Below, piece by piece: positions 1 to 11,090 of a stretch of 64,000 nt of DNA. The number at the start of each line of letters is the position of its first letter. The first letter of the stretch is position 1. The position numbers and the translations under genes were made by a program. The stretch comes from Epiperipatus broadwayi (taxonomy: Eukaryota; Onychophora; Udeonychophora; Euonychophora; Peripatidae): NCBI GenBank assembly GCA_028023455.1, contig JAQFVV010000020.1:8415092-8479091 (forward strand). Direction: 5' to 3'. Below the pieces are notes generated by a model that made no database searches, had not been told where the DNA came from, and was given only the letters and a program-made list of their open reading frames with translations.

Positions 1-1137
1 GTCTACAATCTCTACATGATGGAATGAGAAGAAATGTTCTTACATTTAGTGCATTTGAAATAAAAACTTGTGTCAAATAAAGATGACTATTTGTTCCAAC
101 ACTGTTTTCAGCTTTTTTGGCAGGAATGTTTGGAATTATTTATAGGCATATTAATCAAACAGGATTCAAAGTATGATACAGGTTTGATCATGGAATTTTT
201 AATTTGAATTGATTAAAAATAAAAACAAGAATGTCATTTTCTTAGTTTCTGAGTTTACAGTATGCTGATGGTTGTGCTATTTTTGCCAGTTGAAAAGACA
301 ATTTATAGAATGTTCTTAATGTTTTGAATCTAACTTACAAAGACCTTGGTTTATTAATTATTGTTCAATCAATGACAGAAGGAAACTATTCAACAATTTT
401 TAGCTTGAATGGTTATCAACTCAAGAATGTAAATCAGTTTAAATACCTTGATAGTTTTATAATAGAAAGATCATTTAGATCTTTAGGTTTAGCACAGACT
501 CCAAAATTTTGCTGTTGCTTTTAACAGGTTAAAAAACAGAGTGGCTTCATCACGGGGAAGTAGTGATTGCAATTAAGCTAGCTATATAAATATATATATA
601 AGTTGTTATTTTACTTAATTTATTGTATGGATGTGAAACTTGGAGACCTATCAATGACAAGATTGTAAAACTATTCAATATGTACTTCAGTTTTCATAAT
701 GTGATATTGAGTCCACTAATGTAAAAGCACATATTTATTGGATTGAACATGTAAAATGAATGAATAATGGAAGACTTCCTAAAAAGGTATATTATAGTAA
801 AATTGAGCATAGATTTCATAGAAGAGGTAGACCCCATCTACATTATGGGATTGTCTTAAAGACATTCTAAAGAAGTGCAATGTCCCTTTAGGAATACATG
901 CCAGAGAATAGAATACATTGGAGAGCTGCAATTAGATATGGTCTTGAAGTACTTCAGAAAGAAATGTTTTTTTCTGTAGAAACTAAATTACATTGTAAAA
1001 TATCAAGTAAACAGAAAATTAGACCAGCATGTTTCATATGTGGACATATCACATATGGTTTGTATAACCATTGCAAAACTCATTTCTATAGTAGTTTTTT
1101 TTACTTTCTCTCTCCTTTGGGGGATGGGGGTAGATGA
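1..1137 (+). mobile_element. LINE family P, 3' part of a reverse transcriptase ORF (decayed)
   Basis: This is the C-terminal part of a non-LTR retrotransposon polyprotein, broken by several frameshifts. Readable blocks in order are LHDGMRRNV near base 9, PTLF-like TLFSAFLAGM, then LQYADGCAIFA near 255-290, which corresponds to the catalytic [LF]xADD box but has D replaced by G. QLKNVNQFKYLDSF follows at 415-460, LLYGCETW near 620, and the C-terminal tail ENRIHWRAAIR and HCKISSKQK at 898-1020. The same blocks recur at 59.7-63.3 kb. The window cuts off the 5' side. The element is a dead relic because the active-site aspartate is lost and frames are broken. Family assignment rests on motif recall, not a search. 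Confidence 0.75.
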
Positions 1138-1319
1138 ATAACCATACTTATTTTTGTGTGGCTGGTTTTTTAATTATTATTATAATGTGGGGTAAATATA
1201 AAAAGAAAGATTTGATATTTTTATGAATAATAATTTTATATAAAGTATATTAATGATATATATTTTATCTACAATATTCATATTACAGTATTAGCTAATT
1301 AGACATCAGACTACTCACT

Positions 1320-1742
1320 AAAGTATGGGGAGATGCATATTAGGAGTAACAAAAAGAGATCAAAAACAAAATACATTTAAGAAAATAAACAGATGTTATT
1401 GGCATCATTAAAAGAATTAAGATGCTAACATGGATATGAGATACTAGAAGAGATGATAATAATGGACAGTTGAAATTTTAAATTGGATTCTAAGAGATTA
1501 TAAAAAACCTAGGAAGAGACCATATGTGAGATGGATGGATGAAATAAGGAAGTTTGCTGAGGTGATATAGAGAAGAGAGGCTAGAGCAATGGATTGATGA
1601 TGGCTGAAAATGATAATGAAGTTAAATTATAAAGTTGTTTTCAGTGCAGAGGAAATAAATACAGTAAGATAAATCAGATTAATTTGTTAATTAAAGAATT
1701 TTCCAATTCTTATATGTAAAAACAAATTTCAATTGTTCTAGA
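1320..1742 (+). mobile_element. RTE-like LINE 3' tail fragment
   Basis: This is the 3' end of the same LINE lineage found better preserved at 23.7-24.6 kb. The reading RRDDNNGQLKF-NWILRDYKKPRKRPYVRWMDEIRKF can be followed around 1453-1560 with frameshifts and stops. It corresponds to the WAGHI-RRDDNRWTIEILNWIPRD segment after the RT domain. Only the extreme C-terminus is present, typical of 5' truncation during target-primed reverse transcription. The copy is non-functional and its 3' half is duplicated. Confidence 0.7.
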
Positions 1743-1989
1743 AAAAGTCAAAGACCTAGAAAAAGACAACATGTGAGATAGTTGCATGAAATAAGGAAGT
1801 TTGCTGGGATGATATGGAGAAGAGAGGCTAGAGCAGGATTTATGATGGCTGAAAATGATAATGAAGTTAAGTTATGAAGTTGTTTTCAGTGCAGAGGAAA
1901 TAAGTACAGTAAGATAAAGCAGATTAATCTGTTGATTAAAGAATTTTCCAATTCTGATACGTAAAAGCAAATTTCAGTTGTTCCAGAAA
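1497..1989 (+). repeat. Two-unit tandem duplication, period about 246 bp
   Basis: The LINE tail is repeated head to tail. Landmarks recur at a constant offset: GAAATAAGGAAGTTTGCTG at 1541 and 1788 (247 bp), and CAGTGCAGAGGAAATA at 1642 and 1887 (245 bp). Unit 1 is about 1497-1742 and unit 2 about 1743-1989. The copies differ by scattered substitutions and small indels, so the duplication is not very recent. Confidence 0.8.
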
Positions 1990-2360
1990 AAGGCATAAAT
2001 GAAACTGTTTCATTAGAAATCAACAGTTAAGTCTGCTACATGACTCAATGGAATTATTTCAAAGAAGATTGAAGAGAAAAGTCAGATGATGGACTAAGAT
2101 TAGTTCAGCTTTAAAAAAGGCTTATTGTGAGAGATAAGCATTCGGAAGGTTTAAAAATGGGCTTTATCATAATTACTTTTGTAAGCATACTTGTGTTATC
2201 ACCGGGTATCCATCTTGTAATGAAAATATTAGAAAATAGTTAATTATTAATCATGTATTCTATTTGTATTTGTGTAAAACCTATTGTACATGTTTGGACC
2301 ACCCTGTGAAAATCTGCCTGCAGTTGCTACAAGTTGAGACATAATAACAAAATAAATAAA
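1990..2360 (+). mobile_element. Possible 3' end of another LINE (unassigned)
   Basis: A short broken reading (roughly MELFQRRLKRKVR, then YCER and a Cys-containing stretch near 2180-2240) is followed by a G+C-richer terminus and an A-rich end, ATAATAACAAAATAAATAAA, at about 2341-2360. This looks like a LINE 3' end with its tail, next to the RTE-like tail. I do not recognise the family. It could also be ordinary unique sequence. Confidence 0.3.
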
Positions 2361-3237
2361 TATAGCATCAATATTTTAAAGTTGCATCATAATATGTAAT
2401 AAAAATAGAATGTGTGTGTGCATGAACATATAGTTTTTAAGTTGCTCTTCTTATTTTCTGTAATCTTTAAGTTAAATAAAAATTTTAAAAATTTTGTCAT
2501 CTATTTTATGTGTGCTTGCCTATAGACTTTAATCTTGATATATACCTGTGTAATGCCTAGTTATAAATCTTAACACCTTAACAGATATATAATCATTTTT
2601 GTTATTTTAACTGCTACTTCTACCGATAAATGTTCTGTTTGAGTAATAATACTATACATAGTTAAAATTTGTAATTTAGATCTGACCAGTAATATTAGAA
2701 AGAAACAGCAATCATTTTCTTGCGATTAGTTTATAAAACAAGTATTTCTGTCCGTTCAATATTTTTATGTTTATGTAGAGTTAATAGTTGCAATAAAATC
2801 TTTTATTATCAAACAGCATGGGTGTTGGATACCCATAAAATTTTATTTTTCTTTTACATTTAACATTTGTTAAGTGTTGCGTTAAACTTAATTATTCAAA
2901 GTTGAAGGCTATTAACGTTATAGGGCTTATAAAAACAATTTTTAATTATCTTTTAGATAGAGTTGGTTGTACTTATGTATGTTAAATTCTCTCTATACAA
3001 AATAGTTTGATTAAGAAAGTAATATAATTTATTAATAAATATATAATATAGCGCACAAATATATATATATATATATTTACTATATACATTAAAATAATTG
3101 AAAACTTATAAACTGCTATCATTTAAATTCTTTTTTTTTTTTCGTAGATCTATTAAAATTAAATATTCAAAGTACATTGTAATTAGCTGTTATTCAATCT
3201 TTTTTCGGTTTTCCTCAATCAGGCTTTTAAGACCTTT
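2361..3237. other. A+T-rich stretch without recognised feature
   Basis: I see no ORF with recognisable motifs. It has a short (TA)n run at 3059-3077 and poly(T) at 3131-3142. Confidence 0.5.
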
Positions 3238-3245
3238 TTCCTAAT

Positions 3246-3423
3246 CAGGCCCGGATCCAATAAGTGCGGGGCCCCATTGGATTTTTTGCGGGGCCCTCTA
3301 TATATTAAATATTTAAATAAAATGCAAATTCAATATATATATAAATCAAATATCATGGTGGTGATGCAAGGCCCCTTCAAGTGCGGGGCCCGATTTGGCC
3401 CAACCACCTTAAATCCGGGCCTG
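3246..3423. mobile_element. hAT-type MITE with 8-bp target-site duplication
   Basis: This is a 178-bp non-autonomous DNA transposon. The termini CAGGCCCGGAT (left) and ATCCGGGCCTG (right) are exact inverted repeats of 11 bp. The element is flanked on both sides by TTCCTAAT (3238-3245 and 3424-3431), an 8-bp duplication as made by hAT transposases. The interior repeats TGCGGGGCCC three times, making this a G+C island in A+T-rich DNA. It has no coding capacity, so mobility would need a transposase in trans. The decayed hAT at 17.3-19.8 kb has different termini and is not an obvious source. Confidence 0.93.
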
Positions 3424-3431
3424 TTCCTAAT

Positions 3432-4920
3432 GGCCTCTATAAAATATTATAACTAAAAATGTTCTGAAATATCTGTTTATGTATACTTTATATACATAAA
3501 AAAGATTAAGAATAGAAAAAAAATGATGATTAGCTAGCTATCCATCAACACGATATTGAAAGTACCTTTGAGCAACTTAAAAAACCAAACAGATGAAAAG
3601 ACATTTCCCTGATAATTATTCATATGACTATCAGTAATCAATATGAACTTAAGTAATTTAATAATAATAAACTTTAATTTTTCTAAGATATTCAATACTC
3701 TTTAATTTTTTTTTTTGCATTGTTCATATCAAATAATTCTTTAAAAAACTTACTTCTTTGAACTTTTCATCCATTTTTTAAAATAGGTGATGATGCTCAA
3801 TCCAATCAAGATAAGATGGGATCTGGACTAGTCCATTATTTAAAGACAAGGTGAGATATAACACTCACAATTTCAATTATCCAGTAGACTTTTCACAACT
3901 ATTTACATAAACTTACAATACTTTTCTTTAGTTGTTTTTATGTAAACAAACAAGAAATGATATATTGCAATTAAATTTGAAGAAGACAATTACATAGTCA
4001 AAACTTCCAGATAATTGAATTTAATAAAATGGATTGTAAAAAATGCAAAAAAAAATATCCTGATTTTTAACTCACTTTTATTACTCAGTGCAGGATTAAT
4101 CCTTTAATTCATTTCTTCACTAATCTTATTAGCACTGCAAGAGATATTAATTTATCTCAACAACAGGAATCCATTGCCAGTATCAGTTTTAATTAAAAAA
4201 TCTTTGAATAATTATAACAGTTACTAATGATAAAGTTATAATTATAAATAATGAATCTAGATGTCAGCAACTGCCAGAGATCAAAAAAAAATAAAGATAA
4301 TGTATTAATTTTATTCAGAGGCAAAAATAAATTTTTGCACTTACACAACATATGCTTGTATTGACAAATTAAAAATAGAAACATGTTATTTCTTATTAGT
4401 TTACTTGTATATTATTAAATTTAGTACAAATATTAAATATTCATTTTTTACAAGTACATGATGTTTATATTCAGATTTTATTTGAATATATTAGCAGAAA
4501 ATTAGACAGCTACAAATTTAATGATATTAAACAGAAAACACTTTCTATCAATAACTTTTTAATTATTTTTTATTTTTTTGTAATTAAATGTTGAATTTTA
4601 ATATTTCAAATAATAGTTTCATTATTTGAACTTAAGCTTTAATGAAATTTGATTTAAATATACAGAGACTTTTTAGAAAATATTTTTTTATTAAAATGAT
4701 TTTTTAGCCCAAAGGATGAAATAAAATCTTTTGTTTTAATTACTTATTTATGTTTATTATTCTTTTTTTAATTGCAAAATTGATATTTTATAGTTTTGAT
4801 ATTAATTTCATTTTTTGAATTTTTATTTTTAATAAAATTTGTAAAGATAAATCAATGTAAATGCATTACATACTAACGAATTTTTAGTTAATAAAAGAGG
4901 GTACTCAAACATTGACTCAA
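3432..4920. other. A+T-rich stretch without recognised feature
   Basis: No coding or RNA motif was recognised. Short ORFs here have the F/L/K/N/I-rich composition expected from chance reading of A+T-rich DNA. Confidence 0.5.
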
Positions 4921-4922
4921 CC

Positions 4923-5408
4923 TGCATGATTTGCAAAAAAAAAAGATGAAACCATCAACCATTTCAGATTCAGATGCAATCAGCTAATGCAACTAAAAAT
5001 GCACTAATGAGTCAGATCAAGGCAAATCAATCTAAATTATTTAATTTGAGAGAATGTACCAGAAAAGGATCATACCCAGAAATTAGACTCTCATTAATTC
5101 TTGATCATCTATTGTGGATTATTAGATGTAAGCTAGTATATAACTGTCAAAATTTTAATCCTATTAACTTCATGCAGAACAGTCTAAGGAAAACAAGAAC
5201 AAGAGATAACCTGATAACCCCTGAGGTTATTTTTACCATGACTTGGGACATGCTGGATTTATTCTCTCATAGCCCAACCAATAACAGGATGCTCCAAAAA
5301 AGAGAAAACAGAAGAGTAATTAACTCAAATTCGGGGAAACCAAATGAAGGAATGAGAAAACACTTTGAACAAAATATGTACCAAATAACCTTTAATGTAA
5401 TAATGTAA
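4923..5408 (+). pseudogene. Unrecognised 144-residue ORF beside a broken zinc-knuckle reading
   Basis: An ATG at 4974 opens a 144-codon frame, long for this composition and with mixed residues (MQSANATKNALMSQIK ...). Just upstream, a different frame reads CMIC, then KKKDETINHFRFRCN, across a run of ten A at 4935-4944. One A fewer would join the two parts into a C-x2-C ... H-x4-C pattern like the knuckle at the C-terminus of many non-LTR RT proteins. I therefore suspect a fragment of a retrotransposon ORF, but I recognise no family for the 144-residue part. A chance ORF is not excluded. Confidence 0.35.
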
Positions 5409-6134
5409 TTTTTAATAAATTATTTTGGAAACTAAAGTAGAGAAAAGTTTTCTTTCATTAAAAATTGCAATTAAAGGAAATATACACTCTTGAAGATTAA
5501 TTAAGCCTAAGACTCAGTTAAAAAATGTTTAGAATAGCTAAATAAATTTTATAGAATAAAAGATAAATTAGATATTAAAATGCTTCTACATTTAATATAC
5601 TCCATGGGTCGTATAAAAGTCTGAGTTTGAATCCCGCATATATTACATATATAAATGCAGGGTTAAGCCTGTACAATGTATTTACTGCATAAGAGAACTT
5701 TAATGTTTTATTATCATGTTTAGTTATCTGCAAAATAGAAAAAGATTTACTTATCAAAACAAAACCATCTTTAAGAAACCCATTTTTTTCTTATTTTAAT
5801 TCTCAAAAACTTATAGCTTTTTATCTCTTTAAGATTATTAATTACTTTTTTTTATCCTTTTTCTTACACACTCTAATGCACTTCATACACTACACGTTAG
5901 CACATGCATAGATAAGACTTATGCAAACTTCATAATTTACTTAAAAACAATTTATTTCACTTATTATTTTTAACATTTCTATATTATTAAATTTTTCTAA
6001 AACTTTTCCATTCTTCTCAAAATTCATATATTTAAATCCTTTATGTTTTTTCTCCACCTATCCAAATTTCTCTTATTTCTATTTTATAAAATCTATACTT
6101 CAAACAAAACATTTAATAAACATGTTTTTTTAAA
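5409..6134. other. A+T-rich stretch without recognised feature
   Basis: No gene was seen. A B-box-like string GAGTTTGAATCCCGC occurs at 5623-5637, but no convincing A box or cloverleaf accompanies it. Confidence 0.45.
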
Positions 6135-6330
6135 CATATAAATAAGGACATCTAGAAAAGGTAAACAGCCTCCAATATACATTTCTAATTAAACCAGAAC
6201 TCTTCAGTTGGCTCATGTAACAATCTTCCACACATTCTTATCAAAATATTACAATTTCAAATCTAATAAAGTCTTTATCCACTGAGGATGTTGGAAAAAT
6301 TGTGTGCTCAAAAAGTGCAGCATTTGTAGA
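6135..6330 (-). mobile_element. H2 element, single-arm fragment
   Basis: This matches one arm of the H2 foldback family: TCCAATATACAT, TTTC, AACCAG and CTTCAGTTGG in the same order and spacing as at 62,231-62,287. Only one arm is visible. It contains a candidate hammerhead (separate entry). Confidence 0.6.
6168..6214 (-). ncRNA. Hammerhead ribozyme candidate, H2 family, weakened helix II
   Basis: On the minus strand the order is CCAA, CUGAAGA, a stem-loop region, GAA, AUGUAU, A, UUGG. CCAA/UUGG forms proximal helix I. CUGAAGA differs from the CUGAUGA consensus only at position 7, which is tolerant in hammerheads. Helix II is weak, so activity is doubtful. Confidence 0.5.
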
Positions 6331-6473
6331 TTTAATTATAATAAATTATAATGTATTAATTACACAAATTAGCAATTTATAAAAATACATCACAATTAAA
6401 ACTTTAAAAATTACTCAAAATTGTTATTTCTCCAAAAGAAGTAAAAAAAAATAGAAGAAATAAGTAAATTCAT

Positions 6474-6571
6474 GTTTTTTTTTCATATGTCAAATGCGTT
6501 GACGGGGAAGCAAACTCAGGCCAGCTGCTTGGAAGGCAGCTATGCTAAACGCTAGGCCACCAATGCTTGAC
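6474..6571 (-). mobile_element. tRNA-Gly(UCC)-derived short SINE
   Basis: On the minus strand this reads GTCAAGC, then a tRNA-like body whose anticodon arm (GCTGCCTTCCAAGCAG) matches tRNA-Gly(UCC), with the D-arm GGTGGCCTAGCGTTTAGCAT. The B box is decayed. The body ends GACATATG followed by a poly(A) tail, seen here as T at 6475-6483. It is a retroposed pseudo-tRNA, not a functional gene: the T arm is mutated and the 5' GTCAAGC and 3' A tail are shared with other copies. Confidence 0.8.
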
Positions 6572-7012
6572 TTCTTTTTTGATAAACAATTTATAGTAAA
6601 GTTCTAACTTTTTCTTGATACATAGAATAAACTAAAATTTAGCTAATATGTATAAAAAACAACTATCTAATAATGATTCGAAAGACTCACTAAACTAGGT
6701 ATATTTAAAAAAAGTTTAATGCTTGATGCTATTGAGTTTAATTTTAATGTGTTTGCAATGATTTCATCCACCAACTGTTTTGCTGCAAATTACATAAGGG
6801 AAAAAATTGGACAGAAAAAAATCAAGCTTTACCTAATCCACTTATTAATCTTAAAACAATGCATCCAATAAAATAGTAAACAAATGACAAAAAGCAAATG
6901 TACAATATATTTCTATTTAGAAGGGATTTGAACACAGTCTTTTCAACTCCCTACATTTATCCACCCCACCTTATATAACCGATACACATGACCACATACA
7001 TGTGAAAAAGAT

Positions 7013-7066
7013 AAATGATCTCCAATATGCATATTTCATCCAGAACTGTAGATGGCTGAAAAGTTG
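7013..7066 (-). ncRNA. Half hammerhead motif, left arm of H2 element
   Basis: The minus strand retains GAA, self-complementary AUAUGCAU, A, UUGG and the distal GAUCAU strand, but the CUGAUGA side is no longer recognisable. It is a decayed ribozyme. Confidence 0.45.
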
Positions 7067-7150
7067 GAGGTTGGAGAAGATCCATTAAAGTTTGAGGATT
7101 TGCTATCTTAATGCAAGCTGAGCATTGATTATATATGAGTGTGAAAGATT

Positions 7151-7209
7151 ATGATCTGGACAAACTGGTGAGTGCTGATTCAGCACAAAATATGTATGTT
7201 TCAGATCAT
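7151..7209 (+). ncRNA. Decayed hammerhead, right arm of H2 element
   Basis: The order is AUGAUC (distal helix I), UGGAC, AAA, CUGGUGA (core with A6 changed to G), helix II GUGCUG-AUU-CAGCAC (six perfect pairs), AAA where GAA is expected, AUAUGUAU, G, UUU and GAUCAU. The architecture and helices are kept, but essential bases A6 and G12 and the cleavage-site base are altered, so it should be inactive. Confidence 0.55.
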
Positions 7210-7399
7210 GTCTCTTTTCCACATGTATGTGGTCATGGGTATTGGTTGTATAAGATGGAGGGGATAGATATAGGGAGCTTGAATGTTGGTGTTCAAATCC
7301 TTTCTAATTACATTAAATTCAGTATAGGCAATATACTTGTATTTAAATATCTATTTCTGCATAAAAATCTATAAACTCCATATTTTTAAAAATATATTT

Positions 7400-7895
7400 C
7401 ATTCAAATATCAGCCTTTCAAGCTAATTGAGCATGCGCCTTTTGAGAGTGTTAAATAAATCAATACTTTCCTCTTCAATCCAAGATATGGTATTTATACA
7501 AGAATAAAAAGGATCCTCTTATTCCTACAACTCAAATTCTTTTATATGAGCAAATCTGAAGAAATGTTTCAGTAACAATGACGTTTAGAAAATTCTAAGC
7601 AATTTCACCGACGTCATCAGTCAAAAAACATCATAAATAGTAATTTAAAGTGAGAATTCTACTCACGCTCTCCTCAACAGTTCTTCAGATTTGCTCATAT
7701 AAATGAATTTGAGTAGCAGGAATAAGAGGATCCTTTTTATTCCTGCATAAATACTATATCTTGGATTGAAGAGGAAAGTATTCATTTATTTAACACTCTC
7801 AAAAGGCGCATGCTCAATTAGCTTGAAAGGCTGATATTTGAATGTAATATAATTGTAAACACGGAGCTAGATAAAATAATTGCATATTTACTCAA
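7400..7895. mobile_element. Foldback element F4, first copy
   Basis: The left arm from 7400 (CATTCAAATATCAGCCTTTC) is mirrored by the right arm ending at 7844 (GAAAGGCTGATATTTGAATG). The arms are about 150 bp. The centre holds a non-palindromic part with ACCGACGTCATCAG. A tail (AATTGTAAACACGGAGCTAG) at about 7851-7870 follows the right arm and is also found in the second copy at 52.5-53.1 kb. No ORF and no ribozyme core were found (CTGATGA occurs at 7608-7618 on the minus strand, but without a helix II). Confidence 0.85.
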
Positions 7896-8261
7896 AAATA
7901 TATCTCGTAAATGATCATTATTCTGTCATCATATGATGCAACAAGGCAGGTGAAATAATGAGATTCTGTTGATCAAACATTCACCAATTCATTGACTTTG
8001 GCTCTCTAATACAGATTCCCCTCCACACACAAATAAAGTTTTAGTAAATCTTATAATTAAGTCTAACAAACTTGTTATGTTTGATTTGCTGCTTTTTAAA
8101 AAGCAATGAATCTAAACTATTAAGTATATAAAAAGATAAATAAATGTACCTACAGATTTTATATCTGTTCTAGACATAACATTTTTTTTAAACATTCATA
8201 AAAATTCTAATATTTTTTTATGAATAATATATTAATTGCAAGACCAAAACTTTTTCAATTA

Positions 8262-8365
8262 CGTCTTGCATTGATTGTTGAGAGGTCAGCGCGACTGCCT
8301 TGCACTTGGAGGCAGTTGCCCAGGTTGCGGGTTCGCGTCCTGGCTGATGCTCTGACACTTAAGAG
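8262..8365 (+). mobile_element. Short tRNA-derived SINE with perfect 16-bp TSD
   Basis: This is a 104-bp element beginning CGTCTTGCATTG, with an A-box-like TTGTTGAGAGGTCAGCGCG and a B box GGGTTCGCGTCC at 8330-8341, ending GATGCTCTGACACTTAAGAG. It is bracketed by AAAACTTTTTCAATTA at 8246-8261 and again at 8366-8381, a perfect 16-bp target-site duplication. This proves insertion by LINE-type target-primed reverse transcription. The whole SINE is essentially the pseudo-tRNA plus a short leader and tail. The body has an extended variable region, unlike the Gly-type copies. Confidence 0.9.
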
Positions 8366-8381
8366 AAAACTTTTTCAATTA

Positions 8382-10034
8382 TATAAAGTATTGAAAAACA
8401 AAGAATAATTTTAAGGCCATATTGTTGAATAATCAAATGAGTTATTTATCTTCTCAATCTTTCTATATTTTTCAAATTAAGATATCATTTTTTTATTTGT
8501 TATATTTTAATTCAATAAATTATTTTGTAATTCCATGATTAATAAAGAAAGACTGATTATATTATCGCATCCAACTGGATCTAGCATTCCTGACTTGTAC
8601 AAATCAGAAAATCTATTTTTAATTTTATATTTTAAAGAATATAGATGGTATGGATAACTACAAGCATTTTGTAAGCAATGCAAATAATTCACTGATTTTG
8701 AAAAAGTAAACAACATATTTCATCACAATCCTACATTGTATGGTCTACTTAAAATTAATAAAATTCATATTTCTTTGTTTTATCATTAGCTATAAAACTT
8801 AACTAGATGAAAAATTTTCAAAATTTCATCTTAAAATTTTTAACCGTTTGGGGTATGGAACACAATCATTTGTCAAGGATTCTAAGCATATTGTGTAGTT
8901 AATTGAAAACCTAAAATAGAAAGGACTGCCATATTGTTAACTTTGATGTAGAAAATGTTATTAATCTATCCAGTAATAAAGAAAAGATTAAATGAACTAC
9001 TCTTCCTATTAATAGTATAATGGAACTCTTTGCATTCTTTATAACAGCAACATATCTTCAACAGGATATATAGTTTTTCCTACAAAATCAAGACTTAGCT
9101 ATGAATTCACCAATAAGCATTGCTGATTAGTAACATTTACAAACATTCTGAAAACACATCAGAAATATATCCTCTTAAATTACAATTATGATAGTATTAA
9201 AACAAAAACAAAAAATAATATTCTGGGGTAATCTTGTGATAAAATTGCCTTATGGCAAGCATAAACAACTGTTTACAGAAAAACTACATATATAAAAAGT
9301 AATTTGCTTACATATCCAATTAAGACAAGAAGACAAAAAGAAAAATTATACTATCACTATGGAATGGAACAAAGAAGTTTGTTTAGAAGCCAGTAACTTT
9401 GGGGAAAAATCTCAAAATAAACAATTAAGAATTAATGTCCATCAGCTATAATTAGAAAAACATAAATAAACATAAAATTAATCATCAGAAGAAAGAACAA
9501 TTACAGTAATGTATTTAAATATATTTGGAAATCAGACAAACTTATGAAAATATGCAACAGCATCAGAATAACCTTTGAAAGGTATGGTACACTGCATGGA
9601 ATTCTAGTTATACAAAACATAAATTTAAAATGCCAAAAAATAACTGTATCTATAAAATCCATGTAAATGTAAAAGAATACCTAGCTCCCCTAGTGGACAA
9701 TTACTAAAGGAATGCAAGAAAGGCAAAAAAAAACAAAAAACAAATATATTTTAAATAATAAATCATGAATGTACCAATGATTACAAGTTTGATTAATATT
9801 GTCAGAATATAAGCAAAAATTTAAAGAAGTTGTTCATATGAAAATGACAAATAATTTCATGGTTAAACTAGTCTAATAATTCATAATTTTCAGAAATCAC
9901 TAATTAACCATGTCTTTAAAATGAATAATTGAAGAAATTAAGACTCTCATAAATAAGTATTTTACATTTCTACTGATTATTGCCTTTGGAAGAACTGTCT
10001 AATTGATTAAAGCATAACTTTAAATTCTGTCTTC
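8382..10034. other. A+T-rich stretch without recognised feature
   Basis: I saw no protein motif, tRNA or clear inverted repeat. Short ORFs look like chance readings. Confidence 0.5.
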
Positions 10035-10215
10035 ATGAATCTAAAGTTTACTAGTTCAATTTCTATGCTAGATTATCATTGGTCAGATCACCTGGAGAAA
10101 ATAGAAGAAGAATACCATGTGAAAAATGCTAATCTATGTATTATTACTAACACTTAAATGTATTTCAAAAAATATAAATAAATTGTAAAGTTTTCTAAAA
10201 CCATTTAACAATTTT
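10035..10215 (+). mobile_element. Fragment of foldback family F3
   Basis: This shares ordered blocks with the right arm of the 46-kb F3 element: TTCAATTTCTATGCTAG, ATTGGTCAGATCACC, GAAAAATGCTAATCTATGT and TTAAATGTATTTCAA. It is diverged and only one arm is present. Confidence 0.55.
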
Positions 10216-10901
10216 AACAAAATAATAGAATAATCCAACATATAATGCGTAACTACAAATTAATAATGAAGATATAAATATTTAAAACACTTCTTTATGA
10301 ACTTACTTGAATTTTCATTGTATATTAAAAATAGGTATATAAAAATGTTCTAATATATATTCAGAAATAAATCAATCTTCACATGTGCCATTTTAATATA
10401 AATTGGCATACACTCATAAGAAAAGATTTTAAAGAACAAATAAATTCATTTGTCCTTCAAGCTTATCTACATACAAGTCAACCATTGCTTACCATGCATT
10501 ATTCAGAGTTAGTTTATTAGATGCCTGATTTATTAAATGATGTTCAAGCTGTAGAAACATAATTCAAGTGTTACAAAAGAATTATTTCATTTTTAACCAC
10601 CTGCAATTAATGTATAATAATTTAGAATTTAAATATATTATTAATTGTTTATTTTTATGAGCACAGTATTTATTGTAATATAAAATTGCATTAAATTTTA
10701 AAAGATAATATATAAAAAAAACACAGGATAATTTTAATATTAATGTTTTTTAAAAAATACATATAAAGTTAATAATCTTTATTTTATTCTTCTTGTGACA
10801 AAAATTAATAATGATAAAATGCAAAATCTATAGTATCTATATAATATTAAATTATTTCCTGTAATTTTAAGTATATGCTAGCCTGTGTAAAGAATAGAAA
10901 C

Positions 10902-11090
10902 TACATATCACATGATCACCATTTCCTATTCTTATACAAGCTGTTTAAATAGCAGTAAACTTTCTGTACAGTAGTGCCTCCTAGTATAAATCTTAATAAT
11001 CAATGGAAGTAAGAGGATTTGTGCATAACCTTCTTGCATTTCATTGATTTCTAAGGCTTACACTAGGTGGCACTATTGTATGGAGAGTTT
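10902..11090 (-). mobile_element. H1 family, small palindromic derivative without ribozyme
   Basis: It begins with the H1 flank ATCACATGATCACCATTTCC, then carries TACAGTAGTGCC mirrored by GGCACTATTGTATGGAGAG. The interior is shortened and the hammerhead is absent. Its right end abuts LINE K sequence directly. Confidence 0.6.

Larger units (their letters stand above)
6920..7304. mobile_element. H2 foldback element (hammerhead family 2)
   Basis: This has long imperfect inverted arms. GAAGGGATTTGAACAC at 6920 is mirrored by GTGTTCAAATCC-type sequence ending near 7304. The CACATGACCACATACATGTG region near 6985-7003 is mirrored by CACATGTATGTGGTCATG at 7219-7236. The family is recognised from the 62-kb and 48.8-kb copies. 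Hammerhead motifs lie in both arms, pointing in opposite directions. There is no ORF. A clear target-site duplication was not found. Confidence 0.7.

Noticed and set aside
7608-7618. CTGATGA on the minus strand in foldback F4, followed by GAAA
   Set aside because: Only CGUCGGU separates core and GAAA, so no helix II can form, and the second F4 copy has an extra base (CUGAAUGA). Not a hammerhead.
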